Made by a program: the position numbers and the translations under genes. From Neoceratodus forsteri (taxonomy: Eukaryota; Chordata; Ceratodontiformes; Ceratodontidae): a stretch of DNA of 64,000 nucleotides. The stretch covers positions 1,563,350,501 through 1,563,414,500 of the forward strand of contig CM057449.1 in the NCBI GenBank assembly GCA_016271365.2. The letters are read 5' to 3'. Each line of letters opens with the position of its first letter. Within the stretch, counting starts at the first letter, position 1. Shown in pieces: positions 11,116 through 23,040 of the stretch. Below the pieces are notes generated by a model that saw nothing but the letters and a program-made list of their open reading frames with translations, was not told where the DNA came from and did not search any database.

Positions 11116-12819
11116 GGGTTTCTCGAACCCTCTCTACGGTCATTTCGGGCACCTCTTGGCCATTGATTTGCTTTTCGGAGCTCCCCTTGGAGTCTGTTTA
11201 TTACTCTTTCTAAGTCCTTCTGAGACCGGCATTCTCTTTTCATATGGCCATCCTTTCCATAGTTGTGACAAATTATCTACTCCTGGGTCATCCTGGGAGA
11301 GAACATCATATGAGGAACTGAAGCAGTAGTAAGAGATTGGGGTCTAGTATTTGCATGCATCTGTGAGAGTGGTGCAACATGTCTTAACAGTTCCTTTAGA
11401 GTGGCAGTCAATCCGGTGATCTCAGTTTTGGTGCCACCCTCGGTAGCGGACGCTTGAGGGTGCACACCCACCCCCATGGCAGTCACATCCTGAAAGGGAC
11501 CACAATCTTGTTCCATGGGGGAAACCCTTGCAGAGGCACCCATCTTCAACTCACGGACTTCCTTTAGTAGCTCGTCTTTCCAATGCTGGTCCCAGGGCGA
11601 AAAGTTCTTTGCATTCTCAGAGTGCTCGTTAAGTGCCAACTTTTGCCCCTGAACCTCACTTGGCTGATCACTCTCGGTCACTTGTGCAGCAGCAGCAGTA
11701 GATATGGGTGCAATTCCCCCATGGGGTCACGTTTGCTCAACTCCCTGAATTTCTTTCATTAGCTCGTCATAGGAGGGGGATGATTCCAGTCAGGTGGCAA
11801 GGCACAACTGAAGCAGTAACAATTCTAAAATGGAGCAGACTTAAGGATCCAGTCCAGACTAGTTCGATCTAATTCATTTGACAGCAAACTACCCTTTCTG
11901 AGGCACTCTTGTAGCAGCTTTTCAAGCCAAGGTACATACACAGACAATGGCTCCCCTTGGTACTGCTGAGCGTTTCTTACTCTCCACCACAGATCCTCAT
12001 CTGAATCCGGGCTCCCCTACACATTTTCCAATGCATCAAGATAATGCTGTGCAGTTGCTTTGGGTTTATTAGCCTGCTTGGCACAGATGGTAGCCAGGGC
12101 AGGACCTTGGAGGCTCTCATTCAACCGCTTTTGTTTCTTTGCTTCTGAGCATTGCCATTCAAGTTCCAGAGGGGCAACATAATCTATCCAAGTCTCCCAG
12201 TCATCCTTCCCCTTGGGGATGGGGAGGGTGCTCGAAAAGATTCTCAGCCTTCAGTAGGAGTCATGACTAATGGCAGGTACAGATATGGGGCCAGCATTGG
12301 CATGTGCAAAGAAGGTGGGGCAGTAACAGATGCTGGAGTGGGAGGGGGTATTGGGGAAGGAACATCCCCAGGTGGCAGGAATAATTTCTTAAAGTTCTCT
12401 ATGGTTTTCCCTTCCTCCAGAAACAACTTAGCAAATTTCTCCTCAAGAGTCTCAGATAATGGTGGGAGCTCATCCTCCCTGGGGTCTTTACTGTCTTTTG
12501 TTATCACTCCCCAGGCAGCTGGAACCCCTTCTGAGGCAATAGTCTGTGGCACTTTAGAGCTGTCCATGAGGTCACTACACTCTACCAAAGCTATGAAAGT
12601 TTGGGTGATCAAATCAGCCTGTCGACCCACCACCACAGGGTTATTTAAACATTCAACTTTGGAGAGTGCTCCCTCTACAGTGTCTTTACTGGTACCCAAG
12701 GGAATATCCAGTATAAGTAGAGCATTTTGGGGGTCGATCTCCTGCCCAGTACACCACCCCACCAACTGGTGTACAGCCATTTCTACTGGGGTAGCCATTA
12801 ATCTTTGAAAGTAATTCAT
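11116..12819 (-). pseudogene. PNMA-like gag polyprotein, copy 1
   Basis: Minus strand. The N-terminal frame (12244-12819) starts MNYFQRLMATPVEMAVHQLV and contains LVGWCTGQEIDPQNALLILD, a close parallel to the N-terminus of vertebrate PNMA proteins. It is followed by a Pro-rich linker. Shifted frames (about 11800-12240) carry capsid-like sequence. The C-terminal part (11277-11681, continuing into 10968-11243) leads to a CCHC zinc knuckle; the knuckle is intact in copy 2 (CHSCGKDGHMKREC). Here the frame breaks inside it, with a stop before MKREC. Gag would assemble the particle and bind RNA. It is disrupted by frameshifts and stops. Calling it PNMA-like rests on recalled family motifs. Confidence 0.85.
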
Positions 12820-12847
12820 AATGTTTGGCCACTACAAGGCATAAAAT

Positions 12848-12865
12848 CCCAGTGGTGAGCTTCCA
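12848..12865 (-). promoter_or_regulatory. Candidate primer-binding site, internal region 1
   Basis: Just inside LTR2 on the minus strand, after a 3-nt gap, the sequence begins TGGAAGCTCACC. TGG is the expected complement of a tRNA CCA end. I cannot name the tRNA. Confidence 0.45.
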
Positions 12866-12868
12866 AAA

Positions 12869-14862
12869 TGTAACCCCCAGGTGGAGCTATCCCAAGGGCT
12901 ACCACCCCTGCCTGCTTGGCTAGTAGCAGGTTAAGGGGCCTGAGTTCTGAAATAGGTGCCTCCACCCGTAGGTCAGAGTTGGTAGTGGTCAAGCTAACCT
13001 GGGCACAGCCCTCTGGGACACTGTAACCCCCCTCTTTCCTTACTAGTGGCTGGAACAATAAACAATAATCACTTTCACAATACCCCTGATACACCACACA
13101 AGTACCCACACTGTTTGCACTTACCACCAGGGCTTTGCTCTGGCCCGGCCCTGGGGACTCCCTGTAAAATGAGGTTATACACAGCACATAACAGCAGTAC
13201 AGTACTCTTGCACAAACTGGAACCACAGTCATGGTAAATGCAAAAGTAAGATCTGATTTATTTAAGGGTCTTGAACAAGGGAGGGGCATAATTAGGTTAA
13301 TTTGCCTAAAGGCTCTATCAATCAAACAGTTATGCATGCACTTCAGGGTCCATAAACAGTCACACACTCTGGGTGCCCAGATGGAGAATGGTGGGCTAGC
13401 CAGGAACGTTGCAGCTGGTTGGGGCCCTGTGATGGAAGAAAACAACATGCACAACACACACTATTTGTAATCTGAAGCAGGAGGGCTCATTTCATGAAAA
13501 GAAAACAACAAGACAATCAGATGACACCCTTTTAGATTAGGCTGCTGTTGCAGGGAGCTACCCTGATGATTACTCATGATACCCAAGACTGGACACAGGC
13601 TGGACGAAAATCGAGACAGCAAGTGGGTAATCTGGAGTGCCAGAAGAAGCAGGGCCCACATGATTCACCAAGGCATAGTTTCTGTTCAAGCATGGAACAG
13701 GGGGCTGATTCCCAAGGAGGTCTCTCATCGGTGGCTTTCTCTGTGCAGTGGGGTAGTCTGGCACTGCCAACGTGGCATAGCCCAGGCTGAATGGAGATGA
13801 ACGCAGATTCAGTACGATTAGGCTGGATAAAGCTTCCAGCAAGTAGAACACAGTTCACACAGTGGGGACCCAAATCATGACCCACTTTCAATACACAGCA
13901 CATTTACATGTAAAGGTTTCTATGGTACCAGCAATCAGAACACAGTTCACACAGTGGGAAACCAAATCACGACCCACTTTCAATACACAGCACATTTACA
14001 TGTAAGGAAATTCTACTGTACCAGGCAAACCGCTCGCCGGTCACGATTGCAAAGTCTCTGCCCAAACAGGGGATTCAAAAGCAGCCGGAAATCCTGACAG
14101 GCCAATCACATTCAGCAAATCTTTGGTCTTCTTCAGGTTAAAGCCTGGCCACAGTCAAGTGGCTTAAATAGTCCTCACAACTTGGATTCAGTCTGAATAA
14201 AGTCTATTTTCCCTCTCAGGGACAGCAGACAGACAGGCAAGCCAAAATGCAGCCCTTTTCACAGTTCTCCCATGCAAAACTACACAGAACTTCCGCTCAA
14301 AATTACTTGAGCTGTTACTTCTTCACTTCTCAGCTCAAAACTGAAACTAACTGTGGCAGCCTGGGAAATTCCCCAAGATCTAAAAGGTTTGGTTGGCTGA
14401 TCCTCCTGTCAGTCACAACAAAGGCTCCCCCTTCAGGTGCAAAAAAGCTCAAAAAGCCCCAAACTACAATTCCTACAGATTTTGACTCCAGACAGCTCCT
14501 GTAGTTCAGCTCCATTTTAGGTCCCACCAGTACTGATTGGTCCAATTTGCAGTCCAGGACCAAGATAGTGGAGATAAACAAAACAGTCCTTGCTGCAAAG
14601 AAGGCAGGTTAGACAAACTACATTAACATCATCACTCTAAATGATTTTCAGCAAATAGTTACATCTTTCAACAGAGCTCCCGCTTAGATTACTTATGACT
14701 GCAATCCAGGCAGTTCTTAAAGAGACAATACACAGAGGCTATACAGACACTCTCTGGCAATCACATTTAAACTGCTAAAACACAGGACACCAGCCTGGCA
14801 GTGAGCATTTAGGCAAGTTCAAGGAAGACTTTTTGGGAACCCCCATTTGTAGGGTGATTACA
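12869..14862 (-). repeat. LTR2: chimeric middle LTR (1994 bp)
   Basis: It has the same TGTAAC...TTACA-type boundaries (right end GATTACA). Positions 12869-13605 follow LTR3 almost base for base, including AGCAGGAGGGCTCATTTCAT-type variants. From 13622 on it follows LTR1, including the 92-bp duplication (starts 13845 and 13937) that LTR3 lacks. The switch lies between 13605 (C, as in LTR3) and 13622 (A, as in LTR1). Confidence 0.93.
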
Positions 14863-14875
14863 CCCTTCTCTGCCT
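14863..14875 (-). promoter_or_regulatory. Polypurine tract of internal region 2
   Basis: Same AGGCAGAGAAGGG (minus strand) against the U3 start of LTR2 as at 7054-7066. Confidence 0.75.
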
Positions 14876-15099
14876 GGAGAAAACTTGGTGTTCGCGTGAA
14901 GTCTGTACCATCATGTATCAGTTAAAATAAACTTATTACTATACATATTCACTACACTTCATGATACTATAACCATTCTGACAGCACATTGTGCATATTT
15001 CACACAGGTATATTGAACATTACTATACTGAATCAGGTAATAACTTCTTGTACCTTAAACAATGCAAGAGGGGCCCTTCCCTATCAGCTAACTTGGGGC

Positions 15100-16501
15100 T
15101 AGAGGGGGCAGGGGCACCGTGGTGAGAAGGAAAGACAAGCAACCTGGAATTGGCTGTCAAGCTCAATTTGGGTAGTGAGCTTCACTTTTGTGCACCAAAT
15201 TGAGAGGCAAATTCACCAGCCTCCCTGGAGAATCATAGCTGAAATGCAATACTGGCTTGACAGCTTGACCAGTCTTTCTGGGGGAAACAACCACAGTCTC
15301 TGTACTCTCAGCACTGGTCTGGGGACTCTCATCACTAGTGGTGGGTGCCTCTGCCTGGGTGGGAACGTCCAAACTTGGGGCACTGTTGGCTCCTTGCTCT
15401 GCAGGCTCTGTTTCTACAACACTTGACTCATTTTGCGAAAGCTCAGGCACAATCAAGCTTTGAGGCACTGAAGGGGGGGTGGTCAGCACTCTCACAGTAT
15501 TCTTCAAGTTCTGGTATGTCACCAGAAAGACTCAAACCCTCAGCCCCTTCTTCAGGCAAATCATAAAGTTCCACAATTCACAGAGACTCAACATCTACAG
15601 ACGTGATACTCTGCACTTCACTTTCTGGGAGCATTGGCTCCAAGGACGAAGCTGGGGGGGTAAGACAGTCCAGAAGGCCCAGCTTCATCCCCACAATTTA
15701 TCAGGGGATTACCTCGGAGCAGCTGACTTAGTTCATAAGAGGGGTAATAGGCATGGTCATATTCACTTTCGTCGCAAGTGGACTGACAGTCACTATCATT
15801 CTGGGCCTGCTGCAGAGGAAACCTTAAATCTGTGACCACTAGGGTAGGTTGACTCTGTCTCTTTCTTACAGCAGCACGAGTCATCGGCCCAGGGGGCTCA
15901 ATTTCTGGGGGTTCAGCCTCAATCATGACTTGGCCGATAGGTAGCAAGTAGTTATGGTGCATGGTCTTGACAGCTTTGGAGTTGTTCTCTGGGTGCACCC
16001 TGTACACAGGTAAATCATCCAACTTTCCAACTACTACATGGTGAAGATGGTGCCACCAATCAGCAATTTTGTGTTTACCATGCAGTCCTAAATTGCGTAG
16101 CAACACGCGATCTCCAGGTCGAAGCTCATAAGCCTTTACATTTTTTATCATGCCTCTCTGTTGCCTAGATTTCTCTTGGTAGCCATTGTCTGGGCCAGTT
16201 GATAGGCATGGTTTGATTGAGCTTTCAGTTTTTGTACATATTGCAAGTAGTTTTCGACTCGGACCCCATCTGGAAAGACCCCAAAACAGACATCAACTGA
16301 CAGCCGGGCCTGTCTCCCGAACATGAGGCAGTAGGGGGAGAATCCAGTAGCATCGTTTCTTGTGCAATTGTATGCGTGTACCAAGGTTCTAATCAGCTGG
16401 CTCCATTTATGTTTGTCTTTTGGATGGAGGGTGCCCAGCATGTCTAGAAGGGTGCGTTTAAAATGTTCTGGTTGAAGGTCTTTTTGAAACAAAGGCTTAT
16501 A
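15100..16501 (-). pseudogene. Gypsy integrase C-terminal half and pol tail, internal region 2
   Basis: Duplicate of 7290-8690 with few differences. Frames 16148-16492 (integrase core end, AYNCTRNDATGFSPY), 15618-16151 (C-terminal domain with DRVLLRNLGLHGKHKIADWW; longer and open through to the downstream Pro/Ser-rich part) and 15163-15522 (pol tail). Because the C-terminal-domain frame stays open further than in copy 1, some of the breaks in copy 1 arose after the duplication, while the loss of the upstream domains is shared. Confidence 0.88.
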
Positions 16502-17750
16502 ATATCACTTTTTATAAGAATGCACTTGGCTTGACATCGGGCCTTACAAAAAAATATTTCATAAATTGCCAAAAGCAATAAATATTCACATGTGATATTA
16601 TCCTATGCTCTCCAAATTCAAAAATGACAGTGAAAAACACTGTTGCCACACTTTGGATTATATAAGAGATAAATATATTTTATTCACATATGTACAAATC
16701 CTATATATTCATAACTAGCATAAATATCAAGCATAATAAAAGTAAGGTAAACAAACTGTAATGTAAACAAAACAGATTTTAGAAAATCAAGTAAATCATA
16801 TAAAACAAAATAAATTTCAGCAATAAGCAACGTAAATGAGAAAGCACTATTCAGCATAATGGCAGTTTATGTTATTTCTTTAGCATACTTATGAATAGCA
16901 TGTCCTTTTTTTACTATGAGAATGTGCAACTCATTATACTAGTGTTTCAGATTATCTTGTTATGATACTTGTTTAAACTTTATAGTATGTACTGTAATAG
17001 GTATTTTCATGAGATTTAAATTCTAGCTTAACCATAAACCTAAGGTTTGAAGCTAAAATGCACTATTATCACCCCAGATAGCCAAATAAGTAGTAAAAGT
17101 AGAATAAAGGAATACTTATGTTTTAGTTATCTGAAGATGTGGTCTTCTACTTTTTAGCTTTCAAAGTCTTGGTGAGGACTTTAGGTTTTGGATAACAAAT
17201 GTCCTTGGTGGTGAGTTTGGCTTCAGTCTGCTGTCTTTTTCCCTTGAACCTGAAACTGTAGAGTCTTTTGACATCAATGAAGCAATGCAGGCTGGATACT
17301 TCTTGCTTGGTCACAAATCATCAAAAGTCACTTCAGGATTTAGTAGGAAAAATCACACAACAATTTCAGCACTTCAACACAGTCTGTAGAAAGATCTCTG
17401 CCTGTGGACAGCAATGTTGTTTTGGGTTAACTGGACTCTGTGACTGTTCTGTTTCAGTTCATTTCTGCTTTTGAACCTGCAGCTCTGGACCCACTGCTAT
17501 TCAACAGCACTGCAGACTTGCTGGCTGGTAAATTCCAAAGTCAGTCTCTTGTTCAAGCTTTTAACAGAAATTCCAAAACATTACTTTTAGTGCAAATTCT
17601 CAGTATGCAAAACATAGGCATTGCTTAATCCAATACTGGAAGAAAGTCCTTTATGTAACAGTCCATTTTAGTAGCTGGACCTGTGGCAGAGTTGTGCAGG
17701 TTTTCAGGCTGGTTTAGTGCTCCTTGCGGTGGCAATGTTAATGCCCAAGT
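16502..17750 (-). other. Non-coding AT-rich filler where RT and RNase H should be, copy 2
   Basis: Near-identical to 8691-9940, including the AT-rich core around 16700-17100. No coding signature. Confidence 0.75.
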
Positions 17751-18300
17751 AATGTCCTCACAGACCCATTCTTCTTATGCACAGCCACAATGGGCGACAT
17801 ATGGGCTCCTGGATTCTTGTATCATGCCAGCAGTGAGCATTTCCTGCAGGTGTCTTCTCATATCATCTATGTCTGCTGGGGCTAGGTGTTGGGACCTCTC
17901 TCAAAATGGTCATTCATTGTGCAGGCGTATGTGATGCTCAGCACCTGGACACATCCCACATCCCATTCCTTCAATAAAAACATTTGGTCTTTCTGGGCAA
18001 GTCTCTTGCTAATTTTAGCTTTCCATTCAGCTGGCAACAGGGAGTCACCAAAGTCAAACAAGTCTGGGGTCGGTCTCTTCTTCTCACCAGGGTGCTTGTT
18101 GCTGGGCAATGCTGCAGTGCCTGCACAGTGTATCATAGCAAGGCTGCACTCTCTGTTCATCTGGATCTCCCGATCTGACACACTGTGAATCTGGACCATC
18201 ACTCGTCGTTCATAGGCATGGGCATGAGCAGTCAAGATGCTGGACTTGACTAATAATCCTTCTGGCAATTTTCCATTGCCTGGCACATCCAACATCAGTA
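17751..18300 (-). pseudogene. Truncated gypsy RT N-terminus, copy 2
   Basis: Minus strand. Frame 17882-18295 is a longer version of the copy-1 frame and leads to the RT start, which again ends after the KKNGSVR block. It shares the deletion of the catalytic core with copy 1. Confidence 0.8.
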
Positions 18301-18930
18301 TTTTGTTCTTGACATCTTTCCAGAGGTGGACATCCCCTTAAATGGTACACTGGGCATTAGGGGCCAGTACCATGGCTCCTTCTTCCACACGATCCCCATT
18401 GGTTCATCCTGGTCTACTTCCTTGGGTTTCTGTTGCAAATCATAGGCCCTCTTGATCAGAGCCAGAATTCTCACGGCCCTCCCTGTCCGTCGCCCTTCTT
18501 TCTCATAACAGAGTTGCGACAGTCTCCCAAACATATGGGCGTTTGTCCCAATTAACAGTAGGACCCCATCATACAATCCGGTGGGGGGACACACTAGGGC
18601 CAGTGTCTCTACTCGCTCCTCTACACCTGTTACAGATGCAGGAAAAGACAACTAGAGGCGGACATACCCTGGGTAGGGATAAGACTTGTCGCTCAGGCCC
18701 CACACATGTAGGCCTTCCAGGGATTGCAAAGGAACATCAGATAAATGTCTGTCATACCAGTCCTGGAATACAATTGTCACTTATGACTCACTGTCAAGCA
18801 TAGCCCGAGTATGAATACCATTTACAGTCACCATAGTCTCCATTGAAGGGCCCACTATTTTGGACCAATCTGGATAGGCAGTAGCAGAGGCCTGGACAGA
18901 TGATTTAGCCACAAAGTAATATGAGTTAGG
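18301..18930 (-). pseudogene. Gypsy aspartic protease remnant, copy 2
   Basis: Minus strand. RAMLDSES plus stop is identical to copy 1. The downstream protease-RT connector (frame 18295-18651, with LALVCPPTGLYDGVLLLIGT) is open here but interrupted in copy 1. Confidence 0.82.
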
Positions 18931-20635
18931 GTTTCTCGAACCCTCTCTACGGTCATTTCAGGCACCTCTTGGCCATTGATTTGCTTTTCGGAGCTCCCCT
19001 TGGAGTCTGTTTACTACTCTTTCTAAGTCCTTCTGAGACCGGCATTCTCTTTTCATATGGCCATCCTTTCCACAGCTGTGACAAATTATATACTCCTGGG
19101 TCATCCTGGGAGAGAACATCATATGAGGAACTGAAGCAGTAGTAAGAGATTGGGGTCTAGTATCTGCATGCAGCTGTGAGAGTGGTGCAATGTGTCTTAA
19201 CAGTTCCTTTAGAGTGGCAGTCAATCCGGTGATCTCAGCCTTGGTGCCACCCTCGGTAGCAGACGCTTGAGGGTGCACACCCACCCCCATGGCAGTCACA
19301 TCCTGAAAGGGACCACAATCTTGTTCCATGGGGGAAACCCTTGCAGAGGCACCCATCTTCAACTCTCAGACTTCCTTTAGTAGCTCGTCTTTCCAATGCT
19401 GGTCCCAGGGCAAGAAGTTCTTTGCATTCTCAGAGTGCTCGTTAAATGCCGACTTTTGGCCCTGAATCTCTCTTGGCTGATCACTCTCGGTCACTTGTGC
19501 AGCAGCAGCAGCAGTAGATATGGGTGCAATTCCCCCATGGGGTCACCTTTGCTCAACTCCCTGAATTTCTTTCATTAGCTCGTCATAGGAGAGGGATGAT
19601 TCCAGTCAGGTGGCAAGGCACAACTGAAGCAGTAACAATTCTAAAATGGAGCAGACTTAAGGATCCGGTCCAGACTAGTTTGATCTAATTCATTTGACAG
19701 CAAACTACTCTTTCTGAGGCACTCTTGTAGCAGCTTTTCAAGCCAAGGTACATATACAGACAATGGCTCCCCTGGGTACTGCTGAGCGTTTCTTACTCTC
19801 CACCACAGATCCTCATCTGAATCCGGGCTCCCCTACACATTTTCCAATGCATCAAGATAGTGCTGTGCAGTTGCTTTGGGGTTATTAGCCTGCTTGGCAC
19901 AGATGGTAGCCAGGGCAGGACCTTGGAGGGTCTCATTCAACCGCTTCTGTTTCTTTGCTTCTGAGCATTGCCATTCAAGTTCCAGAGGGGCAACATAATC
20001 TATCCAAGTCTCCCAGTCATCCTCCCCCTGGGGGATGGGGAAGGTGCTCGAAAAGATTCTCAGCCTTCGGTAGGAGTCATGACTAATGGCAGGTACAGAT
20101 ATGGGGCCAGCATTGGCATGTGCACAGAAGGTGGGGCAGTAACAGGTGCTGGAGTGGGAGGGGGTATTGGGGAAGGAACATCCCCAGGTTTCAGGAATCG
20201 TTTCTTAAAGTTCTCTATGGTTATCCCTTCCTCCAGAAACAACTTAGCAAATTTCTCCTCAAAAGTCTCAGATAATGGTGGGAGCTCATCCTCCCTGGGG
20301 TCTTTACTGTCTTTTGTTATCACTCCCCAGGCAGCTGGAACCCCTTCTGAGGCAGTAGTCTGTGGCACTTTAGAGCTGTCCATGAGGTCACTACACTCTA
20401 CCAAAGCTATGAAAGTTTGGGTGATCAAATCAGCCTGTCGACCCACCACCACAGGGTTATTTAAACATTCAACTTTGGAGAGTGCTCCCTCTACAGTGTC
20501 TTTACTGGTACCCAGGGGAATATCCAGTATAAGTAGAGCATTTTGGGGGTTGATCTCCTGCCCAGTACACCACCCCACCAACTGGTGTACAGCCATTTCT
20601 ACTGGGGTAGCCATCAATCTTTGAAAGTAATTCAT
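18931..20635 (-). pseudogene. PNMA-like gag polyprotein, copy 2
   Basis: Minus strand. The N-terminal 191-residue frame (20060-20635) matches copy 1 with a few substitutions. The C-terminal frame (18958-19362) keeps a complete CCHC knuckle, CHSCGKDGHMKREC (C-x2-C-x4-H-x4-C). The middle is broken by frameshifts. Same interpretation as copy 1; this is the better preserved of the two. Confidence 0.86.
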
Positions 20636-20663
20636 AATGTTTGGCCACTACAAGGCATAAAAT

Positions 20664-20681
20664 CCCAGTGGTGAGCTTCCA
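20664..20681 (-). promoter_or_regulatory. Candidate primer-binding site, internal region 2
   Basis: Minus strand, 3 nt inside LTR3, starting TGGAAGCTCACC. Identical to 12848-12865. Confidence 0.45.
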
Positions 20682-20684
20682 AAA

Positions 20685-22583
20685 TGTAACCCCCAGGTGG
20701 AGCTATCCCAAGGGCTACCACCCCTGCCTGCTTGGCTAGTAGCAGGTTAAGGGGCCTGAGTTCTGAAATAGGTGCCTCCACCCGTAGGTCAGAGTTGGTA
20801 GTGGTCAAGCTAACCTGGGCACAGCCCTCTGGGACACTGTAACCCCCCTATTTCCTTACTAGTGGCTGGAACAATACACAATAATCACTTTCACAATACC
20901 CCTGATACACCACACAGGTACCCACACTGTTTGCACTTACCACCAGGGCTTTGCTCTGGCCCGGCCCTGGGGACGCCCTGTAAAACAAGGTTATACACAG
21001 CACATAACAGCAGTACAGTACTCTTGCACAAACTGGAACCACAGTCATGGTAAATGCAAAAGTAAGATCTGATTTATTTAAGGGTCTTGAACAAGGGAGG
21101 GGCATAATTAGGTTAATTTGCCTAAAGGGTCTATCAGTCAAACAGTTATGCATGCACTTCAGGGTCCATAAACAGTCACACACTCTGGGTGCCCAGATGG
21201 AGAATGGTGGGCTAGCCAGGAACTTTGCAGCTGGTTGGGGCCCTGTGATGGAAGAAAACAACATGCACAACACACACTATTTGTAATCTGAAGCAGGAGG
21301 GCTCATTTCATGAAAAGAAAACAACAAGACAATCAGATGACACCCTTTTAGATTAGGCTGCTGTTGCAGGGAGCTACCCTGATGATACTCATGATACCCA
21401 AGACTGGACACAGGCTGGACGAAAATCGAGACAGCAGGTGGTTAATCTGGAGTGCCAGGAGAAGCAGGGCCCACATGATTCACCGAGGCGTTGTTCCTGT
21501 TCAAGCGTGGAGCAGGGGGCTGATCCCTAGGCAGATCTCTCATCGGTGGATTTCTCTGTGCAGTGAGGTAGGCTGGCAGGGCCAGCATGGCTTAGCCCAG
21601 GCCGAATGGAGATGAATGTGGATTCAGTCCGATTAGGCTGGATAAAGCTTCCAGCAAGCAGAACACAGTTCACACAGTGGGGAACCAAATCACGACCTAC
21701 TTTCAATACACAGCACATTGACATATAAGGAAATTCTACTGTACGAGGCAAACCACTCTCCAGTCATGATTGCAAAGTCTCTGCACAAACCAGGTATTCA
21801 AAAGCAGTTGGAAATCCTGACAGGCCGATCACATTCAGCAAATCTTCGTTCTTCTTCAGGTTAAAGCCTGGTCACAGTCAAGTGGCTTACATAGTCCTCA
21901 CAACTTGGATTCAGTCCGAATAAACTCTATTTTCCCACTCAGGGACAGCAGGCAGACAGGCAGGCCAAACGTCAGCCCTTTCACAGTTCTCTCATGCAAA
22001 ACTACACAGAACTGCTGCTGAAAATCTCTTGAGCTGTTACTACTTCACTTCTCAGCTCAAAACTGAAACTAGCTGCAGCAGCCTCGGAATTCCCCAAGAT
22101 CCAATAGGTTCGGTTGGCTGATCCTCCTGTCAGTCACAACAAAGGCTCATCCTACAGGTGTAAAAAGTTGCAAAAAGTCCAAAACTACAATTCCTACATA
22201 TTTTGACTCCAGACAGCTCCTGTAGTCCGGCTTCATTTTAGGTCCCACCAGTACTGATTGGTCCAATTCGCAGTCCAGGACCGAGTTGGTGGAAATAAAC
22301 AAAACAGTCCTTGCTGCAAAGAAGGCAGGTTAGACAAACTACATTATCATTATCACTTTAAATGATTTTCAGCAAATAGTTACATCTTTCAACAGAGCTC
22401 TCTCTCAGATTAATTATGACTACAATCCAGACAGCTCTTAAAGAGACAGTACACAGAGGCTATATAGGCACTCTTTGGCAATCGCATTTAAACTGCTAAA
22501 ACACAGGACACCAGCCTGGCAGTGAGCATTTAGGCAAGCTCGAGGAAGACTTTTCAGGAACCCCCATTTGTAGGGGGGTTACA
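20685..22583 (-). repeat. LTR3: 5' LTR of the tandem gypsy array (1899 bp)
   Basis: It begins TGTAACCCCC and ends GGGGGTTACA. It is about 95 bp shorter than LTR1 and LTR2 because it has only one copy of their 92-bp duplication (near 21659). Left of about 21420 it is nearly identical to LTR2; right of that it is clearly more diverged. CTTA (22584-22587) follows, matching the target duplication left of LTR1. Confidence 0.93.
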
Positions 22584-22587
22584 CTTA

Positions 22588-22650
22588 CCCTTTCTACAGT
22601 GAATGGGCTAGTGTCTACCCCCTTCCCTTAATGTTTCTTGACTCCCTTGG
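22588..22650 (-). pseudogene. CR1 LINE, right half of the interrupted copy
   Basis: On the minus strand the frame reads VDTSPFTVERV and, if the LTR array and one CTTA are skipped, runs straight into RTELRKLKVDK at 5050 and below. Farther right the frame meets a stop and then becomes unrecognisable, consistent with a 5'-truncated CR1. Confidence 0.75.
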
Positions 22651-22862
22651 GGGTATTTAAAGACTGAATGGAACTGAATTGTTTAGGTTGGTTTTGGAAC
22701 CACATCTACTGAACAGTTAGAGAAACAGTAAGGTGCTTCTGGGAGTCCTAGGTATCCAGTTGCCTTGGTGGAGCTGGCAGCAAACTGGAAGGGTATTCTG
22801 GGTGGCCTGAGATTAAATACCAACAAAGACATTTATTTCTTTCTCTTTTCTGTTGGTTTGGG

Positions 22863-22865
<3 letters not shown>

Positions 22866-22942
<77 letters not shown>
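22866..22942. repeat. Compound (AT)n/(AC)n microsatellite
   Basis: AT run to about 22921 continuing as AC to 22942. Confidence 0.96.
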
Positions 22943-23040
22943 TCACTTGTAAATAAAAGTTATAATTCCCTCCAGGGCACTTCTTTTTGGTCCCTCCTTC
23001 CCCTGAGGAAATGGTGTTTAAGACCTTTCTGAGATGTATG

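Noticed and set aside
12152..12808. Plus-strand 218-codon frame, repeated at 19968-20624
   Set aside because: It is the antisense shadow of the PNMA-like gag frame on the minus strand.
5055..22583. Possibility of an endogenous retrovirus
   Set aside because: No envelope-like frame. Gag is PNMA-like and pol is of the Ty3/gypsy type, so it is an LTR retrotransposon.
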